56,703 bases of DNA from Paenibacillus roseus (lineage in GTDB: Bacteria; Bacillota; Bacilli; Paenibacillales; Paenibacillaceae): the NCBI RefSeq assembly GCF_016424485.1, contig NZ_JAELUP010000024.1, forward strand, positions 1-56,703. The letters are read 5' to 3'. Numbering within the stretch: the stretch's first letter is position 1; each line of letters begins with the position of its first letter. The translations under genes and the position numbers were made by a program. The notes under the pieces were generated by a model, which worked only from the letters and a program-made list of their open reading frames with translations, was not told where the DNA came from and made no database searches. Positions 32,148 to 39,942 of this stretch are shown one piece after another.

Positions 32148-32543
32148 ATGATGAGCAAAGATATACAACAGGCAAACATAGGGAGCAGCAGCTACATAAA
32201 GGGCGCCATTATCGGCGGAATTATCGGCGCAGCTGCAGCACTGCTGCTCGCTCCCAAATCGGGGCGCGAGCTGAGACAGGATCTGAGGGACAAATGCGGA
32301 GAAGCCGGAGAAGCGGTAAAAACCGCTGCTTGCGCAGTTTCCGAAACAGCTGGCAATGCTGTACAGAGTGTAAGCCAGCAGGCGTCTAACATAAAAGAAA
32401 AAGTGCAACATCTATCAAACAACGCGCGTCAGCATGCTGCCGATGCCGCGGAAGCTGCTGCGGACACGGTGTCCAAGGCAGCCGACAAGGTGCGGGAAGT
32501 AACGGATATAGCTGCGAATGAGGAAGATCGGACAAATTCTTGA
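32148..32543 (+). CDS. YtxH-domain protein
   Basis: A 131-residue general-stress-type protein. Residues about 18-50 contain the YtxH signature (GAIIGGIIGAAAALLLAPKSGRELRQDL), a glycine-rich membrane helix followed by a basic segment. The rest is a long, Ala-rich amphipathic helix. In B. subtilis, ytxH lies in the ytxGHJ operon under SigB and SigH. A DUF948 (YtxG-like) gene lies elsewhere in this window at 38929-39438, so the operon has been split. AAGGAG precedes ATG 32148. I see no SigB promoter directly upstream. Confidence 0.88.
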   Translation: MMSKDIQQANIGSSSYIKGAIIGGIIGAAAALLLAPKSGRELRQDLRDKCGEAGEAVKTAACAVSETAGNAVQSVSQQASNIKEKVQHLSNNARQHAADAAEAAADTVSKAADKVREVTDIAANEEDRTNS

Positions 32544-32580
32544 TCCCGTTCAGAGTACATGACGCAATTCATTTTGGTAC

Positions 32581-32615
32581 ATGCCGGAGCCGCAGGCTCC
32601 GGTATTTATTTTTGC
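32581..32615 (+). terminator. Terminator after the YtxH gene
   Basis: CCGGAGCC (32584-32591), GCA loop and GGCTCCGG (32595-32602), extended by AT pairs and followed by a T-rich stretch. Confidence 0.85.
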
Positions 32616-32681
32616 CTCGGACTGTATGTATAACCTATAAACCGTTCATACTCAAAGCATAATGAAGCAGGAGTGAAGCGA

Positions 32682-33911
32682 ATGGATTTGCATGCAGGAA
32701 GTTTGTATTGGCCGACAACAGGAACAAAATCTCAGCATTTCCCTCCTTTAAAGCAAAATACGCGCAAACAGGTGGCGATCATTGGCGGCGGCATGTCAGG
32801 CGCCATTATCGGCTACATGTTATCCAAACAGGGGATATCCGCCTGTCTGATTGAACGGGGTCGAATTGCCGGAGGCAGCACAAGCGCCAATACCGGGTTG
32901 CTTCAGTACGCCAACGACATTATGCTGCATGAACTGATCAGTCAAATCGGCGAGCATCAGGCGGTCCGCTTCTATAAGGCTTGCCGCAGCGCTGTCAATC
33001 AGTTGTATCAAATTTCATCGGAGCTTCCTGGAAATACCGCCTTTTACCGGCGCAGCAGCCTGTTATATGCCGATACCGAGCAGCATCTGCCCAAGCTGCA
33101 AAAAGAATTTCGTACGCTTCGGCTATACGGGTTTGACACCGATTATCTGTCAGCCGACGACCTCGGGTCGCGCTTTCCGTTCCGTAAAGCGGGCGCAATC
33201 CTGACCCGCGGCGATGCCGAGGTTAATCCTTACTTATTCGTCCATGGACTGATCGAGCAGGCTGCTCGTCTGGGGCTTGAAGTGTATGAGCATACCGAAG
33301 CCGTCACTCATAAAAGCCGGGGCGGGCTGCACCGTCTGGAAACAGCGGAGGGCGCAATTATCGATGCCGATCATATCGTCTATGCCATCGGCTATGAGCC
33401 GGAAGAGCTGCGCGGAAGACTGATTCATGCACAGCTTGATCGTTCCTTTGCAGCCGTTACAGCGCCTCAGCGCAACTTGTCCGCATGGCCGGGCAACTGT
33501 CTCATATGGAATACGGCCGACCCTTACTTTTATTTAAGAACAACTCCCGACGGACGGGTCGTAATCGGCGGACTTGATGAGCGCAACCGGATTCCGGTGA
33601 AAAGCGAGCCGCTGCGCAACAAAAGGATTCATAAGCTGCATCACCAGCTTCAGCAATTGTTCCCCATGCTGGACGCTCCTTTGGAGTATTCCTGGAGCGC
33701 TACCTTCGGCGTATCCCGGGACAATTTGCCTTTCATCGGTCCGGACCCGGAATGGCCCGGCGTCTTTTACTGCCTTGGATATGGCGGCAATGGCACCGTA
33801 TACAGCATGATTGCCGCCAATCTGCTGCTCTTCGTCATTCGCTCTGAGCATCATCCAGTTGCCGATATTGTAAAGCTGGATCGTCCTTTCCTGCTGCAGC
33901 CCCAAAGCTAA
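32682..33911 (+). CDS. FAD-dependent oxidoreductase (DAO family)
   Basis: A 409-residue flavoprotein of the D-amino-acid-oxidase/glycine-oxidase superfamily. The FAD-binding Rossmann motif VAIIGGGMSGAIIGYMLSKQG is near residue 34, and the C-terminal substrate-domain motif WSATFGVSRDNLPFIG and GYGGNGTVYSMIAANLL are typical. It oxidises an amine or amino acid, but the substrate is not evident. ATG 32682 is used with AGGAG upstream. A weak promoter (TTGCCT, 18 bp, TATAAA) lies at 32612-32641. It lies within the general stress gene group, though no SigB site is evident. Confidence 0.88.
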   Translation: MDLHAGSLYWPTTGTKSQHFPPLKQNTRKQVAIIGGGMSGAIIGYMLSKQGISACLIERGRIAGGSTSANTGLLQYANDIMLHELISQIGEHQAVRFYKACRSAVNQLYQISSELPGNTAFYRRSSLLYADTEQHLPKLQKEFRTLRLYGFDTDYLSADDLGSRFPFRKAGAILTRGDAEVNPYLFVHGLIEQAARLGLEVYEHTEAVTHKSRGGLHRLETAEGAIIDADHIVYAIGYEPEELRGRLIHAQLDRSFAAVTAPQRNLSAWPGNCLIWNTADPYFYLRTTPDGRVVIGGLDERNRIPVKSEPLRNKRIHKLHHQLQQLFPMLDAPLEYSWSATFGVSRDNLPFIGPDPEWPGVFYCLGYGGNGTVYSMIAANLLLFVIRSEHHPVADIVKLDRPFLLQPQS

Positions 33912-33936
33912 TCACCCCTTTCCACTTTTTTTATGC

Positions 33937-33985
33937 CAAAAAAAACGGCTGAACCAGATCATTTGCGTCTGGGCAGCCGGTTTTT
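33937..33985. terminator. Bidirectional terminator between DAO and YflT genes
   Basis: AACGGCTG...CCAGA pairs with TCTGG...CAGCCGG, with A-run before and T-run after the stem. The two flanking genes converge here. Confidence 0.8.
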
Positions 33986-34015
33986 CAGGTACGAAAATAA
34001 CTTGCAATAGCCATG

Positions 34016-34534
34016 TTATAGAATTTGCTGCGCCCCGTTGATTCGGAAGGCAGCTTCCGCCTTATCCAGGCGGCTAATACCGCTTCCGGAATCGCTTTTG
34101 CTCTCCGCCGTCTCAATGATGACTGCGATTGAACCGGCCCAAATAGCCTCGCTGCAAGCGTCCCGCTGGCTGTCCTCCAGTTCGAAACCACCCAGCGCCT
34201 TATCAAAGTCGGAAGAGAAATCCATGCCAACAAGACCGCTTGCACCAACTAATGGATAAGCGCCAGGCATCGATCCAGAGCCGACCGGGGATACGCCAAG
34301 CGCACCCGTAACAAACACTCCCTTAACATGCGCCTCATTGTCATCAGCAACCTGTGCAAGCTCAATCAGTTCGTCCACATGCACGTCGGTCTCCGACTCG
34401 ATTCTGCGGGAATGTTCCTTGTTCTTGGCCAGCACCGTAATTTCAGTAGTGGCAAAGCCATCCTTTTGCAATGCTTCGATTGTCTTGATCGCCTGTTCCT
34501 GATTTTCAAAAAGAGCTAATTTTTTGCTCATCAT
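34016..34534 (-). CDS. General stress protein, YflT/17M-like
   Basis: A 172-residue protein with an N-terminal YflT-like domain (KLALFENQEQAIKTIEALQKDGFATTEITVLAKN), the general stress protein 17M fold. The central part is glycine-rich and short of charges, without a true membrane segment. AGGAGG lies 6 nt before ATG 34534. The promoter at 34574-34598 fits the SigB consensus well. In B. subtilis, yflT belongs to the SigB regulon; here the gene is divergent from the rsbV-rsbW-sigB operon. Biochemical function is unknown. Confidence 0.85.
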   Translation of the reverse strand: MMSKKLALFENQEQAIKTIEALQKDGFATTEITVLAKNKEHSRRIESETDVHVDELIELAQVADDNEAHVKGVFVTGALGVSPVGSGSMPGAYPLVGASGLVGMDFSSDFDKALGGFELEDSQRDACSEAIWAGSIAVIIETAESKSDSGSGISRLDKAEAAFRINGAQQIL

Positions 34535-34573
34535 GATAACCTCCTCTGGAATTTAAGGATGTTAATATTAGAT

Positions 34574-34598
34574 ATACCCTAAAACAATTGGCTTCAAC
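34574..34598 (-). promoter_or_regulatory. SigB promoter of the YflT-like gene
   Basis: On the minus strand GTTGAA (34598-34593), 13 bp and GGGTAT (34579-34574). The SigB consensus is GTTTAA, 12-15 bp, GGGTAT, so the -10 is exact and the -35 matches at five of six positions. Confidence 0.75.
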
Positions 34599-34622
34599 CA
34601 AATGTTCTGGAGGGATCAGGCT

Positions 34623-34648
34623 GTTTCATCTTGAAAAAAGTAGGGTAA
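34623..34648 (+). promoter_or_regulatory. SigB promoter of the rsbV-rsbW-sigB operon
   Basis: GTTTCA (34623-34628), 14 bp and GGGTAA (34643-34648), about 95 bp before the rsbV ATG. It is back-to-back with the SigB promoter of the YflT-like gene and would give the usual positive autoregulation. Confidence 0.7.
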
Positions 34649-34740
34649 GCAATTGATAGACTGATTCGAAATTCAGGCTTTGAGGCTTTGCTGCAACGTT
34701 TACACTCAGCGCAGTATTTTTTTAGTCAGGAGAGGGATAC

Positions 34741-35064
34741 ATGAATCAACAGAATAAATTTCATTTACGCACAGAAACAACCAAAGGGCGATGCACGGTG
34801 TATGTTAGTGGAGAATTTGATTTGGAGGTTGCCGGACAAATGCGCGCGGCTATGGCCCCGTTAATCGAACTGACGGACCGTGAGCTTGCGCTTAATCTGA
34901 GGGACTTGAAATATATCGACAGCACAGGAATCGGCATTCTGGTGTCGATGCTCAAGGCCCGGCATGCGAACAATGCCGCATTTATCGTAGAGGCGATTCC
35001 ACCATCCATTCGCAAGCTCTTTGATATGACCGGCATCACCCCGTTTCTGACTCGACAAGCGTAA
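34741..35064 (+). CDS. rsbV: Anti-anti-sigma factor RsbV
   Basis: A 107-residue STAS-domain protein that, when unphosphorylated, binds RsbW and frees SigB. The phosphorylatable Ser is in the conserved KYIDSTGIGIL motif (about residue 61), and the length matches B. subtilis RsbV (109). AGGAGAGGG precedes the ATG. It is first in an operon with rsbW and sigB, 41 nt before rsbW. The PP2C phosphatase at 37718-38890 is the likely enzyme that dephosphorylates it. Confidence 0.93.
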   Translation: MNQQNKFHLRTETTKGRCTVYVSGEFDLEVAGQMRAAMAPLIELTDRELALNLRDLKYIDSTGIGILVSMLKARHANNAAFIVEAIPPSIRKLFDMTGITPFLTRQA

Positions 35065-35105
35065 ATGCGAGCTTGATTATCCAAGAAAGGATCGAAGACA
35101 AAGAG

Positions 35106-35570
35106 ATGAAAGCAATCGAGGAAGTAGTAACCCTTCAGGTTCCGGCTACCGCAGAATATGTGGATTTAGTCCGGGTTACGTTATATGGAATTGCGGCAAA
35201 GATGGGATTTTCCTATGAGGCTATTGAAGATATGAAGGTTGCCGTCTCTGAGGCTTGCAATAATGCTGTCCTGTACGCTTATGAGCAGGGCTCATCGGCG
35301 GCTCCGGAGGAACAAAGCGTGGAAATTAAATTTGTGAAAAAATTCGATTCGCTATCCATCATTGTGAAGGATAACGGGCGAAGCGTTGATGCCGTATCGG
35401 AAGCCCCGCAAACTTCCCCATTGCACGGCAAAAAGATCGACGAAATTCATTCAGGCGGACTTGGTCTTTATTTGATGCAGGCTTTGATGGATCAAGTGGA
35501 AGTGCTGAGCAATGCTGGCACCCAGGTTACCTTGACCAAGCGCCTTGTCAGGAGTGAAGAATTGGCATGA
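35106..35570 (+). CDS. rsbW: Anti-sigma-B factor/RsbV kinase RsbW
   Basis: A 154-residue GHKL-fold protein that binds SigB or phosphorylates RsbV. The start MKAIEEVVTLQVPATAEYVDLVRVTLYGIA resembles RsbW N-termini. ATP-binding motifs are visible as the N box SEACNNAVLYAY and the G1/G2 boxes VKDNGRS and SGGLGLYLMQALMD. ATG 35106 is preferred to a TTG at 35073. The last 4 nt overlap the sigB start (ATGA), giving strict coupling. Confidence 0.92.
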   Translation: MKAIEEVVTLQVPATAEYVDLVRVTLYGIAAKMGFSYEAIEDMKVAVSEACNNAVLYAYEQGSSAAPEEQSVEIKFVKKFDSLSIIVKDNGRSVDAVSEAPQTSPLHGKKIDEIHSGGLGLYLMQALMDQVEVLSNAGTQVTLTKRLVRSEELA

Positions 35571-36346
35571 GCAGCAGGCCTGCGAATTCAACACCGCTTT
35601 GTCCGGTGACGCTCATTCTGGAGTACCAGAGCAATCCGACCAATGAAGCGGCAACGATGCTGATTGAGCATTATGAACCTATGGTTCGAATGGCAGCCGG
35701 CAAAATATCGCGCAATCGACCTGATCTGTATGAAGATTTGTATCAGGTCGGCCAAATGGCGCTGCTGCGGCTGTTCGAGCAATTCGACGCCTCTGTCGGA
35801 ATGCAGTTCGAGCCCTATGCCATGAAAAGCATTATCGGTCATATGAAAAATTATTTGCGGGATAAATCATGGTATATTCAGGTTCCCCGTCGTGTAAAAG
35901 AAAAGGGGATTTTGCTCCAGCAAGCCATTGACGAGTTGACAGTCAAGCTTGAACGCTCCCCCAAGGTGGAGGAAATTGCTGAATTTCTGGAGCTTGGCTA
36001 CGAGGAGACACTGGAAATATTAGCTGGAAGAGACCTCTATCATTATGTTTCACTGGATACCCCGATCTCCGAAGAAGAGAGCAACACCACCCTGGGCGAG
36101 TTGATTGGGGCACAAGCAAACGATTTTGAGTCGGTCGAAAAGAGGCTTGATCTGATCGCTGCGATGTCCTGTCTGAAGCCGGAGGAGCAGAAGGTGCTGC
36201 TGCTCGTATTTGAGGAAGGATTGCCGCAGCGCACGATCGCGGATCAGCTTGGCGTTTCACAGATGAGCATCTCGCGTATTCAGAAGCGGGCCATGGATAA
36301 ACTTAAGCAATATCTGACGGATGAAGGCAAGGAAGGCGGGTATTAG
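35567..36346 (+). CDS. sigB: General stress sigma factor SigB
   Basis: A 259-residue SigB/SigF-type sigma factor (262 in B. subtilis). Region 2 shows DLYEDLYQVGQMALLRLFEQFD and the -10 recognition helix region, region 3 follows (IDELTVKLERSPKVEEIAEFLEL), and region 4 ends with the helix-turn-helix QRTIADQLGVSQMSISRIQKRAMDKLKQYL. It overlaps rsbW by 4 nt. RsbX and the RsbR/S/T stressosome genes are absent from the window, so signal input probably comes through the REC-PP2C phosphatase nearby. Confidence 0.94.
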   Translation: MSSRPANSTPLCPVTLILEYQSNPTNEAATMLIEHYEPMVRMAAGKISRNRPDLYEDLYQVGQMALLRLFEQFDASVGMQFEPYAMKSIIGHMKNYLRDKSWYIQVPRRVKEKGILLQQAIDELTVKLERSPKVEEIAEFLELGYEETLEILAGRDLYHYVSLDTPISEEESNTTLGELIGAQANDFESVEKRLDLIAAMSCLKPEEQKVLLLVFEEGLPQRTIADQLGVSQMSISRIQKRAMDKLKQYLTDEGKEGGY

Positions 36347-36391
36347 GCAGTTGGCCTCGGCTGTTTGATGCCCTGCGCTGCAGCGACACGC

Positions 36392-36432
36392 GCAAGCTTC
36401 CTGAGCCGCTTCGGAAGATATTGCTTTTTTTT
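36392..36432 (+). terminator. Terminator after sigB
   Basis: CTTCC and GGAAG form the inner stem, GCAA and TTGC can close it, and eight T residues follow. It lies about 50 nt after the sigB stop. Confidence 0.7.
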
Positions 36433-36522
36433 CTGCCGCTTGTTTTACAACCGATTCTCCAATAGGGTATGATGAACCTATATTAATGCAGTTGAACAAC
36501 CGACCCGGGAGGTCACATTAGA

Positions 36523-37641
36523 ATGGGACACCGTATATTTCGCTATCATTCCGGCTGGGAATGGATACATCTCCTGCAGTCGGACGAACATTCATATGCA
36601 GATTTAAAACGGACGCTCCCGGATTGTGCGAATTGGCTGGATGAATGCGAGGGGCGCTCCAGCAATCATGCGGGTGTAAGTCTGCTGCCAGGCGGCTCCT
36701 CCGTTCTTAATGGAACCATTATGGTACAAATTTCAGATGATGAGAGCGATATACAGCCGCTCCATTATTGGGTAAGCCAAGAGAGACTGGTCACAATTCA
36801 TCAGGACCTCAGAATTCCTATTCGCCTGCAAAGCCCGCTCTGGGCTGAGAGTTTTGAGTGCAGCAACACCGCTCCGGAGGCGTTGATGGTTGTGCTGGGG
36901 CTTATTTTGGAGAGCTTCCACAGCGGAATGGATGAATTCGAGGCCAAACTCAATGATTTGGAAAATACAATGCGCAAACGCAATCGCACCGACCTGATGG
37001 ACAGCATCTTCGAACGAAGATACGATTTGTTGCACTGGAGCCAGCTGTTTATCCCGGTTCAGGAGACTCAGATCGCAGCAAGAGAAGCCTTCCTCAGCGG
37101 TTTTGAGGAGACGGACAGCTACTCCCGTCTGCGTTACAAGATGGAACGAATCGAAGGACTGCTCAAGCACTACAGCCTGCAAATTGATACGCTCATTTCG
37201 ATGGATGATGCGATTTCCAATTTTCGGGGAACAGATATCATGAAGACGCTGACCATCTTTACAGCGGTGTTTATGCCCGCAGGGATTATCGGCGCGTTAT
37301 GGGGAATGAACTTTCAATGGATTCCTTTTCTTAAGGATTCATGGGGCTTTACCGTCATTATTAGCATCACGCTGGCGTTCACCGTCGGCATTTATTTATG
37401 GCTATGGTTCAAAGGCTGGACAGGCGATCTTCTCAAGGGCAAGCATTATCGTTCCAAGCTTATAGCGGCCAGCCAGAGCGGACGGAAGCAACGTGAACCT
37501 GTCGCGGCAAAAAATAAAGAGACAGCGGAAGTCGATAATACCGAAACCGCAATCCAGCTAACCCGTTCAAGAAAAAAACGTACTGGCGGCAAGTCCGGCA
37601 CGGATACCGCCGTCCCCTCGTTCGGCCCGCGAAAACGGTGA
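36523..37641 (+). CDS. corA: CorA-family Mg2+/divalent cation transporter
   Basis: A 372-residue CorA-type channel. The N-terminal about 260 residues are the cytoplasmic domain with a long stalk helix. Two C-terminal membrane helices follow, with the selectivity motif GMN at the end of the first (IIGALWGMNFQW). Beyond the second helix is a long, basic, Lys/Arg-rich tail of about 75 residues, longer than in standard CorA, which normally ends within a few residues. It lies between sigB and the PP2C phosphatase and is likely a separate unit. It could also export cations, since family members vary. Confidence 0.9.
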   Translation: MGHRIFRYHSGWEWIHLLQSDEHSYADLKRTLPDCANWLDECEGRSSNHAGVSLLPGGSSVLNGTIMVQISDDESDIQPLHYWVSQERLVTIHQDLRIPIRLQSPLWAESFECSNTAPEALMVVLGLILESFHSGMDEFEAKLNDLENTMRKRNRTDLMDSIFERRYDLLHWSQLFIPVQETQIAAREAFLSGFEETDSYSRLRYKMERIEGLLKHYSLQIDTLISMDDAISNFRGTDIMKTLTIFTAVFMPAGIIGALWGMNFQWIPFLKDSWGFTVIISITLAFTVGIYLWLWFKGWTGDLLKGKHYRSKLIAASQSGRKQREPVAAKNKETAEVDNTETAIQLTRSRKKRTGGKSGTDTAVPSFGPRKR

Positions 37642-37717
37642 ATCTTCTTCCATCCTGTGCAAGAGCTGTGCCCGTTTACTCATCTATGCGACAGCTCCTG
37701 CCAGAAGACGGCAGCCA

Positions 37718-38890
37718 TTACTGCTTGATATGCACCCAGACCAGACAACGGTCATCTGGTCTGCCGTTCTGGATACCGTCCTGGAAGAAAGCTTCCTCCC
37801 ACCTGTCGATTGCTTCCTCGCGCGCTGGCACGGCCAACTGCTCAAACAGGCTATCAAGCTTTTCCTGGTCTGGAGCATCCACAACATCGATAACCCCATC
37901 AGTTACAAGCACAATCCGATCACGCTCTCCGATCTTCGCCGTCTGCTTGGTTACTTTGATCTGTTCCTGTTCGAACATTCCAATGGCGACACAGCCTCCT
38001 TGAAGCTGCATCGCGCTTCCATCATCCCTCAGCAGCAGACCGGGAGGATGCCCTGCATTCACATATTCAATCTGTCCATTCGCGGTATCCACTACCATGT
38101 ACAGCGCCGTATAGTAATACTGAATAAGCTGATCCGCAAATTGCAGCTGAAGCGCCCTGCGATTCAGTTCCTGTATAACAAGCACAGGGTCCACCAGTTT
38201 AATCATCGCATCCTTGAGCACGGAAGCGATGAACATGCACACCAAAGATGATGAGATGCCATGCCCCATTGCATCGACAACCGCTACTCCGTAACGGCTG
38301 TTGTCAATGCGGTGCCAGGCATACAAATCTCCCGCCAATTCCTCCGAAGGGCGATAGATGGCGCCGATCTCTATATGTTTCTCGGTTACAGGCTGCGGCA
38401 GTACCGCCGATTGAACCTCTCTCGCCAATTGAAGCTCCTCCCTAAGCTTCCGGTCCTGCTTTTTATGCCAATCCTTCTCTTCCTTCAACCGGAGAGCGAC
38501 GCGAATCCGAGCCAGCAGTTCCACCTTGTTGATCGGCTTGGTCACATAGTCGCTTGCTCCTGCGTCAAGCGCCTCCGCCAGTTTCTTCGAATCCCCGATC
38601 GCCGTAACCATAATAATCGGGATATCCCTCAGACGGGAAGACTGCTGCAAGGCTCTGCATACGGCAATCCCGTCCATTCTCGGCATCATCATATCGAGAA
38701 GGATCAGATCGTATTCCGACTCGCCCAGTAGGTGAGGCGCATATTCTATCCCATGCTCATCCAGTCCGACAAGCTCGAACATCTCATGTCCGGATGCCGC
38801 TGAATGCACATCTCTGTAACCCGCCCGCTTCAGCATTTCCTTTACGACTGTTACGTTCATTGGATTATCATCAACGACCAGTATTTTCAT
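37718..38890 (-). CDS. Response regulator with PP2C (RsbU/SpoIIE-type) phosphatase domain
   Basis: A 390-residue two-domain protein. Residues 1-125 form a receiver domain (ILVVDDNPMN, LILLDMMMPRMDG with the phospho-acceptor Asp, VTAIGD and the Lys in YVTKPI). A linker helix follows, and residues about 165-390 form a SpoIIE-type PP2C domain with metal-ligand Asp in LAGDLYAW, VVDAMGHGISSSLVC, LVTDGVIDVV and GRPDDRCLVWV. By analogy with RsbU and RsbP it should dephosphorylate RsbV and switch SigB on when its receiver is phosphorylated. AAGGAG precedes the ATG. It lies 38 nt after the DUF948 gene. No sensor kinase partner is adjacent. Confidence 0.93.
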   Translation of the reverse strand: MKILVVDDNPMNVTVVKEMLKRAGYRDVHSAASGHEMFELVGLDEHGIEYAPHLLGESEYDLILLDMMMPRMDGIAVCRALQQSSRLRDIPIIMVTAIGDSKKLAEALDAGASDYVTKPINKVELLARIRVALRLKEEKDWHKKQDRKLREELQLAREVQSAVLPQPVTEKHIEIGAIYRPSEELAGDLYAWHRIDNSRYGVAVVDAMGHGISSSLVCMFIASVLKDAMIKLVDPVLVIQELNRRALQLQFADQLIQYYYTALYMVVDTANGQIEYVNAGHPPGLLLRDDGSAMQLQGGCVAIGMFEQEQIKVTKQTAKIGERDRIVLVTDGVIDVVDAPDQEKLDSLFEQLAVPAREEAIDRWEEAFFQDGIQNGRPDDRCLVWVHIKQ

Positions 38891-38928
38891 TGTTCAGCTC
38901 CTTGAATCTCTTAGCTCCTTGCAAGCTT

Positions 38929-39438
38929 TTATCCTCTTTGTTTATTATCTACCGCGGCGGACGCAGAAGCAAACTGCTGCTTTGCAGCAGCATTTGAGGC
39001 GCGCTTCGTCTGCTCCAGCAGCCCTTTTGCTGTCTGATAGGTTCTTGCTGCAGTGTCCAGCCAATTCAGCCACGACGATATCGCACTCGCCTTCTCTGCA
39101 TTCAACGCAGCTTGGCGCTTCAAGCTGCCCGACCAGGCAGCGGACGCCTCTTTGGCCGCAGCTGTTACTTCATTTACAGCCGTCCCGACATTGCGTACCG
39201 AGGACATGAGCGGCTCAACAGCGCCCACCTGTTGATTCACCTGATGAATCAACTCGCTAACACCTTTCATCAGCTCTTGAACATCCTCTTTTGATTGGTG
39301 TACAAGCTCCTTCGTTTCCCGAAGCGTTTCGTTCGCCGTCTGTATGGAAGCCTGCGCCTCTCGCAACGTTTGAATTAAAAAAACAACCAATACCACTACA
39401 GCTATTGCCATAATAAGAACACTAATCTCAATCAGCAT
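38929..39438 (-). CDS. DUF948 protein (YtxG-like)
   Basis: About 169 residues, with one N-terminal membrane helix (LIEISVLIMAIAVVVLVVFLIQTL) and a long coiled-coil body (ANETLRETKELVHQSKEDVQELMKGVSELIHQVNQ). This is the DUF948 pattern of B. subtilis YtxG, a SigB/SigH-regulated stress protein. The start is ATG 39438 or 39444, both behind GGGGG. It is upstream of the receiver-PP2C gene by 38 nt, so they form one operon. A SigB-like promoter is at 39492-39517. Confidence 0.85.
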   Translation of the reverse strand: MLIEISVLIMAIAVVVLVVFLIQTLREAQASIQTANETLRETKELVHQSKEDVQELMKGVSELIHQVNQQVGAVEPLMSSVRNVGTAVNEVTAAAKEASAAWSGSLKRQAALNAEKASAISSWLNWLDTAARTYQTAKGLLEQTKRASNAAAKQQFASASAAVDNKQRG

Positions 39439-39491
39439 GTGCATCCCCCGTTTCTGTGCTGCCTGTTCTCCCCAAAAGCCTGTGTATATCG

Positions 39492-39517
39492 TTACCCGCT
39501 CGCTCAGACGCTGAATC
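39492..39517 (-). promoter_or_regulatory. Possible SigB promoter of the DUF948-PP2C operon
   Basis: On the minus strand GATTCA (39517-39512), 14 bp and GGGTAA (39497-39492). The -10 is good and the -35 matches at four of six positions. If active it would place the SigB-activating phosphatase under SigB itself. Confidence 0.45.
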
Positions 39518-39528
39518 AATTGCCCGCT

Positions 39529-39555
39529 GTTTCAAATCGGCTCCAGCAAGGTTAT
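39529..39555 (+). promoter_or_regulatory. Possible SigB promoter of the small membrane protein gene
   Basis: GTTTCA (39529-39534), 15 bp and GGTTAT (39550-39555), about 120 bp before the ATG at 39677. It fits SigB moderately. Confidence 0.4.
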
Positions 39556-39676
39556 GTTCAAAGCAAGCAGGCAACTATGGAGACATGAAAGGTCTGGAAG
39601 GCGTCGATTTGCCTGAATGAGGACAAGCTGGCCTGGCGTCCTAGAATACAATCAAAGAAAGGGACAGGTGATAGGT

Positions 39677-39838
39677 ATGCTTAAATGGGCAGCCATATTT
39701 TTTGTTATTGCCATCATAGCGGCTATTTTTGGGTTTGGCGGCATTGTCAGCGCAGCAGCAGGGATTGCAAAAGTATTATTCTACATCTTCCTGGTGCTGT
39801 TCCTGATCTCGCTCATAACGGGAAGAATCCGATCCTAG
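39677..39838 (+). CDS. Small membrane protein, DUF1328-like
   Basis: A 53-residue, almost wholly hydrophobic protein with two membrane helices and a central [15 protein letters not shown]. It matches the DUF1328 (YtjA) family by pattern ([22 protein letters not shown]). Function is unknown; members are often linked to stress. ATG 39677 is chosen with AGGTGATAGGT upstream, since the frame before it is not similar. A strong hairpin follows at 39878. Confidence 0.85.
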   Translation: MLKWAAIFFVIAIIAAIFGFGGIVSAAAGIAKVLFYIFLVLFLISLITGRIRS

Positions 39839-39877
39839 AGACAGTTATTCATTTATTTCCATTTATTTTGTATAAAA

Positions 39878-39925
39878 GCAGGGGCTTGTCCCACAGTCGG
39901 TTGCAACCGCGGGACAAGCCCCTGC
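39878..39925. terminator. Long perfect hairpin between convergent genes
   Basis: A 15-bp perfect stem (39878-39892 with 39911-39925) encloses an 18-nt loop. AAAA precedes it, giving a short T-run on the minus strand, so it probably terminates at least the minus-strand gene. Confidence 0.75.
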
Positions 39926-39942
39926 TTGGCGTATGGTGTCTT

